A program made the position numbers and the translations under genes. A stretch of DNA of 64,000 nucleotides from Uloborus plumipes (Eukaryota > Arthropoda > Arachnida > Araneae > Uloboridae): contig JAXGGA010001029.1 in NCBI GenBank assembly GCA_038373865.1, positions 1-64,000 on the forward strand. Reading direction: 5' to 3'. Positions 57,765 through 64,000 of this stretch are shown in pieces. Below the pieces are notes generated by a model that was not told the origin of the DNA, made no database searches, and worked only from the letters and a program-made list of their open reading frames with translations. Numbering within the stretch: the stretch's first letter is position 1; every line of letters starts with the position of its first letter.

Positions 57765-58796
57765 ATGCCACGCCGTCCTCAACGAAGACACTTCCAGCAT
57801 ATAGACGACTTTACAAGGGGTATGGTGATCGGACTGAGAAGGGGAGGATGGTCCATACGTCAAATTGCAGCTGATACCCACATGGATGCAAGCACTGTGC
57901 ATCGGCTGTGTCGGAGATGGTTGGAAAGAGGAAATGTAGCCACACTGAGGGGTGCAGATGCAGCCAGAGTGACGTCAGACCGCTTGGATCGATGGATTCA
58001 CCGACAAGCTGTGGAGGACCCGCAAGTCACTTGTACGTCGATTCTGCAGCACGTGCAAGGTACCCTGGATGTTCCTGTGTCGACCAGAACCATTTCCCGT
58101 CGACTGGTTGCACGTGGCCTGCAATCACGGCTCCCGCTAAGAAGACTGCCATTGACCTCACAGCACAGACTCCAACGTTTGGAATGGTGCCGGACCAGAA
58201 CGACGTGGATGGCAGAATGGCAAACCGTAGTGTTCTCAGATGAATCCCGCTTCTGTTTATCCAGCGATAGTCATCGCATACGTGTGTGGCGTCGACGTGG
58301 AGAAAGATCGAATCCGGCAGTAACTGTGGAACGCCCCACAGCGCGACAACGTGGCATAATGGTTTGGGGCGCTATTGCATACAATTCCGTATCACCTCTA
58401 GTTCGTATTCGGGGCACTATGACGGCCCAACGATATGTAGATAATGTACTGCGGCCGGTGGCAATACCCTACCTTCATTGTCTGCCAAATGCAATTTTTC
58501 AACAGGATAACGCCCGACCTCACAGTGCTCGAATCAGCCAACATGCTCTACGAGGTGTACAGATGCTTTCCTGGCCACCATACTCTCCTGACTTGTCACC
58601 AATCGAACATGTGTGGGACGTGATTGGACGCCGTTTGCAGAACCTGTCACTGCCTCGTTCAGAGGACGAACTGTGGCAAATGGTTGAAAGGGAATGGAGT
58701 GCCATCCCTCAGGACACCATCCGCAGGCTTATTGATTCCATGCCTAGACGTGTTTCTTCGTGCATCGCTGTCCGCGGTGGTCCTACTTCTTACTGA
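57765..58796 (+). CDS. Tc1-like DDE transposase, 343 aa, intact
   Basis: Cut-and-paste transposase acting in the nucleus on its own terminal inverted repeats and inserting at TA. Residues about 17-56 (TRGMVIGLRRGG...IRQIAADTHM...VHRLCRRWLERG) are the first helix-turn-helix; 85-118 hold the second (STRTISRRLVARGL). The catalytic domain has Asp159 in VVFSDESRF, Asp248 in IFQQDNARPH and Glu281 in YSPDLSPIEHVWD. I count 32 residues between Asp248 and Glu281, two fewer than DD34E of Tc1. Length fits the family (about 340). The start is the first ATG in frame and gives the expected N-terminus; upstream of it lie only the left end and 5' untranslated sequence. A frameshifted sister is at 8705-9737. 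Function is assigned with high confidence from motifs; activity is inference. Confidence 0.96.
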   Translation: MPRRPQRRHFQHIDDFTRGMVIGLRRGGWSIRQIAADTHMDASTVHRLCRRWLERGNVATLRGADAARVTSDRLDRWIHRQAVEDPQVTCTSILQHVQGTLDVPVSTRTISRRLVARGLQSRLPLRRLPLTSQHRLQRLEWCRTRTTWMAEWQTVVFSDESRFCLSSDSHRIRVWRRRGERSNPAVTVERPTARQRGIMVWGAIAYNSVSPLVRIRGTMTAQRYVDNVLRPVAIPYLHCLPNAIFQQDNARPHSARISQHALRGVQMLSWPPYSPDLSPIEHVWDVIGRRLQNLSLPRSEDELWQMVEREWSAIPQDTIRRLIDSMPRRVSSCIAVRGGPTSY

Positions 58797-58838
58797 GCCG
58801 ACGCCCTCCTCGCTCTAAATTTTGCTTATTTATTTTGA

Positions 58839-58844
58839 AATAAA
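58839..58844 (+). promoter_or_regulatory. probable polyadenylation signal of the transposase
   Basis: AATAAA about 40 bases after the stop codon and inside the element. The same word is kept in the broken copy on the minus strand near 8662. Confidence 0.6.
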
Positions 58845-58943
58845 TATCACTTATTGTTCCATGCTGTCTCTGTCTTCTTACCAAATTTCATCAATTTCTG
58901 ACCACTCTTTCTTGGTGTTGCATTTTCAATGTCGAGCAGTGTA

Positions 58944-59936
58944 TTAACAACCAGTATACCGCCTCTGGCATTCATTTGAATTTTAACTCCTTGACCTCTA
59001 CAAATGGAGAGGAAATGGCGAAGAAATTCGCACCTGTCATAGTATGACTAGTAACTTTTTTAGATTAGGTGATGTCGGTTAGATAAAAAGGACATAGTAG
59101 TTATGACGGGGCAGTAAAATAAAGATGCCCTGACTAGTCGGAAAAAATCGATAATCGGCCATAATTGGCCTCCTTGCAAATTTTACAGCGGGGAAATATT
59201 CTTGAAATATTTTTAATCTCGAATTTGGAGAAGTTGAAATCCATTAGTTGCCTCAGAAAGTCTAAAAGTTAAAAATAAAATAGATTTAAAAAAATTTTTT
59301 ACAAAATGAAAGTTGAACAAAGACTTGGTAGAAAGCTTGTTGAAAAATAGGGTTTGGAATGTAAAAAAAAAACTATTTCCTTACATAATCAATAAAGTTA
59401 TGCGTTGGTATCTAAACTTTTCTTAGCACTTTCTCAGAAATATCCATAAAACTTTCAAATATAATTTGAATCGCAGGACCTTCTAAAACTTGGTTGGAAG
59501 AAATCAAAGGAAAAAACTAACACTTATATCACATGCTCTTAGAAAACTTAACTGTAACTGAAAACTCCCGGGAACTTTTAAAGTACATGGGGAAGACGAC
59601 CATGGACATTACACATTTACTCGAAAACCAGTCTGCAAAGTTTCAGAACTAACGTTATTTTCAGAGAAAGTAGTCTGCTAAAATTTATCACAATTCTTGG
59701 AGACAGAACTGAGGTCGTTATCGAAATACGTTTTTACCGACTAAGGTGAGATTGAGTCAGAAATTTATTTCTAAACAGATCATAAAACTCAGTTTAAAAA
59801 GATGCGGCTCAGAACTTCACATTGGCAACACAAGAAAAACAAATCTTGATTTTTAACCACTAGGGTAATACTTGGAAAACACTGATTAAAAATTTTCTTC
59901 TTCTTTGAAAATTATACAAAACTATTTTTATGTATG
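58944..59936. other. unassigned sequence
   Basis: No gene or element was recognised. Confidence 0.45.
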
Positions 59937-60430
59937 ACTAGCTTATTACCCGGAGTTGCCCGGGTTCTTATTAAAAAAGCTCGCAAAAATTAGAATTAAA
60001 GATCTGGAAAAAATAATTGGAGCTTCTCATTTTTCTGCATCATACGATTTTTGTGCTAATGTTCCAAGTTAATTAGAACATGAATTATAATTGTTTTCAA
60101 CTTATTTCATGCTAAAATGAAATAGGTGAACCTTACATTGATAATTCATTATTAATCGTATAACCTTTGTTGAAAAATATTCATATTTAAATGTGTTAAT
60201 TTTTTTCAATTTGTATGCTTAAACTCTTATTTCTATTACTCTATATATTCAAATTGAAAGAAAATGACCATTTTGTAACAAAAAATTTGAATTTTGAGCT
60301 TTTTGGATTTTTTTTTAATTTTAAAATCCCGCCTATGTGAATTCTAGTGCATCAATGAACCTCTGTGAGACCTTTGATGAAAATCCGACGAAAACTAGAT
60401 TTGTATAAAGAAAAAACATACATATATATA
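59937..60430 (+). mobile_element. ACTAGC-headed dispersed repeat
   Basis: Begins ACTAGCTTATTACCCGGA followed by GTTGCCCGGG and matches 18817-19200 block by block, with an extra segment at about 59970-60070 that the other copy lacks. It ends near ACATACATATATATAAACAT. No coding sequence. Confidence 0.78.
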
Positions 60431-60832
60431 AACATCCATTTTTTATATTTATAGATTATTTTTATGTATGATATACTTAATTGTAAAGAACAGTAAAAAA
60501 AATTAATTTCAGTTAATATTACTATCCTGTCAAAATTTGAAGTTTTTCGAGCCTGTTTAAAAATGGTAACAGTCTCTAATAAAAAGTATGCTTGATGTTG
60601 GACGAGCTCAATTATGTTTGACACCAATGCAGAGGAATTCTTAGATAGATAGAACATGAATAAATGTTACCGGTAACGAAAAGCGGTTTTCCTCACCCCT
60701 GTTTTAACCCACAGAATTGTTAAAGCTTCAAAACATCAGCAGCCAAGTTATCAGAGCCAGATTATAATATTTCTTTCGATTAAAATTTGGAACAATCCTT
60801 AAGGAGTTCTGAAGCAGGTTCCATTTTACCAA
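60431..60832. other. unassigned sequence
   Basis: No recognised features. Confidence 0.45.
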
Positions 60833-60834
60833 TA

Positions 60835-62368
60835 GTCCGTGGAGTTAGTGCAAAAATATTTCACTTCCGGATACCAGTCAGAAATTTTATGTGGGGCTTA
60901 TATTCACGTAGGAGGACAAAAAAACGCCGGGAGACACTTGATCGGAGGTCAAGGTCATTCTGTGATGACGTCATCAAAATGGCCGCTTTTACAGGTAAAT
61001 ACGCTCGTTTAACTACTTAAAACTCCATCATAGATTCAAATATTGCAAAACTCAAATATATCATCTGAAAGCTCTTTAAAAGAGATATTTAGAAATATTT
61101 AATTTTTCTTTCTGAAGTCAAGGTCTCACCTGTAATGACGTCATCAAAATGGCCGCTTTTACAGGTAAATACGTTTGTTTAACTCCCCCTAAAACTCCCT
61201 CATAGATTGAAATATTGCAAAATTCAAATATATTATCTGAAAGCTCTTTAAAAGAGCTATTTAAAAAAATTTAATTTTTTTTCTAAGGTTAAGGGAACAC
61301 CTGTGATGACGTCATCAAAATGGCCGCTTTTACAGGTAAATACGTTTGTTTAACTCCCCCTAAAACTCCATCATAGATTCAAATACTGCAAAACTCAAAT
61401 GTTACATCTGAAAGCTCTTTAAAAGAGCTGTTTAGAAAAATTTAATTTTTCTTTCTGAGGTCAAGGTCCCACCTGTAATGACGTCATCAAAATGGCCGCT
61501 TTTACAGGTAAATACGTTTGTTTAAGTCCCCCTAAAACTCCATTATAGATTTAAATAATTCAAAACTCAACTATATCATCTGAAAGCTCTTTAAAAGAGC
61601 TACTTAGAGAGATTTAATTTTTCTTTCTGAGGTCAAGGTCCCACCTGTAATGACGCCCTCAAAATGGCCGCTTTTACAGGTAAATACGTTCGTTTAATTG
61701 CTTAAAACTCCATCATAGATTGATATATTGCAAAACTCAAATGTATCATCTGAAAGCTCTTTAAAAGAGCTATTTAGAAAAATTTAATTTTTATTTCTGA
61801 GGTAAAGGTCCCACCTGTAATGACGTCATCAAAATGGCCGCTTTTACATGTAAATGCGTTTGTTATACATTTTCAATTTAAAATTGTTATAACTTTTCAA
61901 CTATTTGTCTTAGAAAATAAAACCAAGCACTATAAAATAGCTCTTTTAAAACGCTTTCGGATGATATATTTCAGTTTTGCAATATTTAAATCTATGATGG
62001 AGTTTTAAACAGTTACATGAGCGCATTTACCTATAAAAGCGGACATTTTGATGACGTCATAACATGGGCCCTTGACCTCAGAAAGAAACATTAAATCTTT
62101 CTAAATAGATCTTTTAAAGAGCTTTCAGATGATATAGTTGAGTTTTGAAATATTTAAATCTATGATGGAGTTTTAGGGGAGTTAAACAAACGTATTTACC
62201 TGTAAAAGCGGCCATCTTGATGACGTCATCACGGGAGTTCATGACCCCTGATCAAGTGTCTCCCGGCGGTTTTTTGTTCTTATATATGTACATAAGCTCT
62301 GTACCAAATTGCACACTGGTATCCGGAAGTGAAATATTTCGGCTGTTTTTGTCGCTAACTCCACAGAC
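60835..62368. mobile_element. TA-flanked element with internal TGACGTCA tandem array
   Basis: Ends GTCCGTGGAGTTAG and inverted GTCTGTGGAGTTAG, flanked by TA (60833-60834, 62369-62370). The terminal repeats extend about 140 bp, including ATTTCACTTCCGGATACCAG, CGGGAGACACTTGATC and a TGACGTCATC word. Six direct units of about 171 bp (60950-61860) are followed by two inverted ones (61900-62230). No transposase. A 77-residue frame at 60787-61020 only overlaps its left end. Confidence 0.88.
60966..61828. repeat. tandem array, about 171 bp units with TGACGTCATCAAAATGGCC
   Basis: TGACGTCA at 60966, 61136, 61307, 61479 and 61821; the unit at 61651 has TGACGCCC. Spacings are 170, 171, 172, 172 and 170. 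Each unit then has AAAATGGCCGCTTTTACA, GGTAAATACG, ACTCCATCATAGATT, ATCTGAAAGCTCTTTAAAAG and TTAATTTTTCTTTCTGAGGT. Inverted copies of TGACGTCA are at 62052 and 62221. Confidence 0.95.
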
Positions 62369-62370
62369 TA

Positions 62371-64000
62371 CAGTGTATTTGGCGAATAGTAGAGACCAAT
62401 TTTTTTTCCACCAAGTACATAAAAAATTTCCTTTCTTTTTTTAATTTTGCTCCCACTATTTTTTTTTCTTTTTTTTTTTTTTTTTTGTGTTTTTTTCAAA
62501 GACATAAAAGTTCTTTGCGTAAAAGTTCACTATTATTTGTTTGTTTTCAGTCAAAACTACTGCCCGAAGTTTTCTCTGTCTCTCCCTTAGACATATGTAT
62601 TTCTCCAAAAGTGAAAATTGTTTTACAAGCATGCCTTTGATGAATAATCGCAAAACTGTCCAGAATTTTTGTTTTATGCACCAGTTAGTGCGATAAAAGG
62701 ATATTCGCTCCCCCCCCCCCTCCCCTCAAAATCAGTTATTGACTATTCCTGACTGATGAGTTCGTTACAAGGACAAAACTGCAGTCTCAGAATGTGATAT
62801 GACATCTGCGGGTAAATTATCTCACAACAATACAACAGTTTAAAACCTTTTTTTTTCCACCGTTTTGCACCGAAAAGCGCAATAAAGTCATTAAAATATA
62901 AGAGGGTGGCAGTTAAAAATAGATAAATTGTAACTCCAAGTTACCGTGAACATGTATCCCAACGTCATGGAAAAACTATTTTTATTTCGTTGACTATGAA
63001 GTTATCTATCCACAGAAACCAGGACAGATTAAATATGGTGTAAAAGAAATGTGTCTGCCGTCGAATCGAAAGTAATTCTCAGAGATACAATCCCTGATAC
63101 GTTCTTATCCTACCTTTTATCTCCCAAGAGGATAATGCTTGTCATCATGCATCGCTGGGCACTTCCGGAAGATTTAATTAAGAAGCGAAAGTATCTCTGT
63201 ATGTGTGTGTGACGCTTGTGAAAAATGCCGAAAATATTTATTTTCTATCCTAAATATGCGAGTTGAGGACTAAATTAAGAGATAAGATGATTTAATTTGA
63301 AATCACACTCGCTGAAAATTTTTAAACTCGCATTTTAAACAAGCTATTAAGCTCTAACTAGTAAAAATTTCGTTCGAAGTGAAAAACTATCAATCTTTTA
63401 AAGACCATGCGTCCCTAAATTAAAAAATTCATTTAACCCTACACTGCATGATTTTTTATTTTTCGTAGAAAAAAATATATGTGTTTGTCAATGTAATAAG
63501 AAAACATGGAAAAATATTTAAAAAAATGTAACTCTAATTTTTCACCCCTTTCTAATTAAAAATAGTTTTGTTGCCAAATGGCTACACCATGCATTCAACA
63601 GATAAAAATGATTTTAAATGATAATCTTGAAATTAGTTCTTTTTTGTAAAAAAATAGAGGAATTGAACATTTGGTGCACTGTACGCTTGCAATCCTTTAC
63701 ATTTTGACATTTTACATTATTTTTTATATGTACTTGTACTTTCCGATGATCAATTCTGTCAAATCTGATGTCTTTTGGAGGCTCTCTCGCGCAAGCTTTT
63801 TTTTTTGGTTTGTAACTAGTTCCTCTGTAGCTAATGGTCTCTTTTTAATACGCTTTTATTAATTTCACATGTGGGTTTGTATGTATGTATGTAACTCTGA
63901 ACAAAATATAAAATTTACGTTCTTTGCAAATATAAAAGTAATATATTTAATATTATTTTTAATACTAAAAGCTAAACTGTATTGCATATTGATGTATTAT
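62371..64000. other. unassigned AT-rich sequence to the window end
   Basis: T-rich tract 62460-62500 and C-run 62710-62720. No gene was supported. Confidence 0.45.

Larger units (their letters stand above)
57522..58941 (+). mobile_element. Tc1-like element, copy 2, apparently complete
   Basis: Inverted ends CACTGCTCGACATTGAAAAT followed by GCAACACCAAGAAGGAGTGG (right copy differs at one or two bases), about 49 bp each, flanked by TA at 57520-57521 and 58942-58943. 1420 bp. Contains an uninterrupted transposase and an AATAAA at 58839-58844, about 40 bases after the stop. With both ends and the gene intact, it may be autonomous or only recently silent. Confidence 0.97.

Noticed and set aside
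60787..61020. 77-residue frame at the left end of the TGACGTCA element
   Set aside because: Begins outside the element and reads through terminal repeat and array sequence; coding is unlikely.

Overview
This is a stretch of AT-rich eukaryotic nuclear DNA, intergenic or deep intronic. Its long poly-A/T runs, tRNA-derived SINEs and dense mixture of Tc1/mariner, Tigger/pogo-like, hAT and piggyBac elements with small non-autonomous derivatives (MITEs) suggest an arthropod with a large, repeat-rich genome. An arachnid is plausible but cannot be proved from the sequence. No host protein-coding gene could be supported. No rRNA, genuine tRNA, CRISPR or bacterial-type operon is present. The only intact long coding region is a 343-residue Tc1-like transposase at 57765-58796. 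Other recognisable coding sequence is broken transposase: a second copy of that transposase (8705-9737), Tc1-type 3' halves in a fold-back element (1480-2166 and 2173-2600), a mariner-like remnant (10742-11412) and a piggyBac remnant (13283-13759). || Layout. 0.6-1.2 kb: a diverged direct duplication. 1.2-2.9 kb: fold-back Tc1 element with TA target duplication. 3.3-3.5 kb: a MITE. 4.1-5.7 kb: a second fold-back element. 7.3-12.2 kb: an old tandem duplication, each copy later hit by different transposons, so each copy preserves the empty site of the other's insertions. 12.7-15.5 kb: a copy of a dispersed 'ACTAGC-headed' repeat, split by a piggyBac element and by a MITE that itself carries another MITE. 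18.8-21.2 kb: another ACTAGC repeat with a MITE in its tail, then a 956 bp element with a 4 bp duplication. 21.8-22.1 kb: SINE. 23.3-25.0 kb: ACTAGC repeat with an internal array of about 115 bp units. 25.2-26.3 kb: hAT element with a Tigger-like MITE inside it. 27.4-28.3 kb: ACTAGC repeat interrupted by a SINE. 28.9-30.1 kb: small Tigger-like and hAT MITEs, the hAT sitting in a hammerhead-like repeat. 31.5-33.6 kb: 2 kb nested element with a 147 bp tandem array. 34.3-38.1 kb: a run of MITEs. 39.4-41.0 kb: region with a recurring GTTACCGATCTGA motif. 43.8 kb: 39 bp minisatellite. 46.4-47.8 kb: second copy of the 31.9 kb repeat, two strong hairpins, a decayed SINE and a dense CGATGA cluster. 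54.2-54.5 kb: inverted pair of hammerhead-like repeats. 55.1-55.6 kb: MITE. 57.5-58.9 kb: intact Tc1-like element. 59.9-60.4 kb: ACTAGC repeat. 60.8-62.4 kb: terminal-inverted-repeat element with six about 171 bp units, most carrying a perfect TGACGTCA palindrome. || The elements interact only by nesting: several insertions have an uninterrupted paralogue elsewhere in the window, which confirms target duplications and relative order of insertion directly. The most interesting items are the TGACGTCA array element, the intact Tc1-like transposase with a 32-residue D-to-E spacing, the fold-back Tc1, the CGATGA cluster, and the hammerhead-like dispersed motif.
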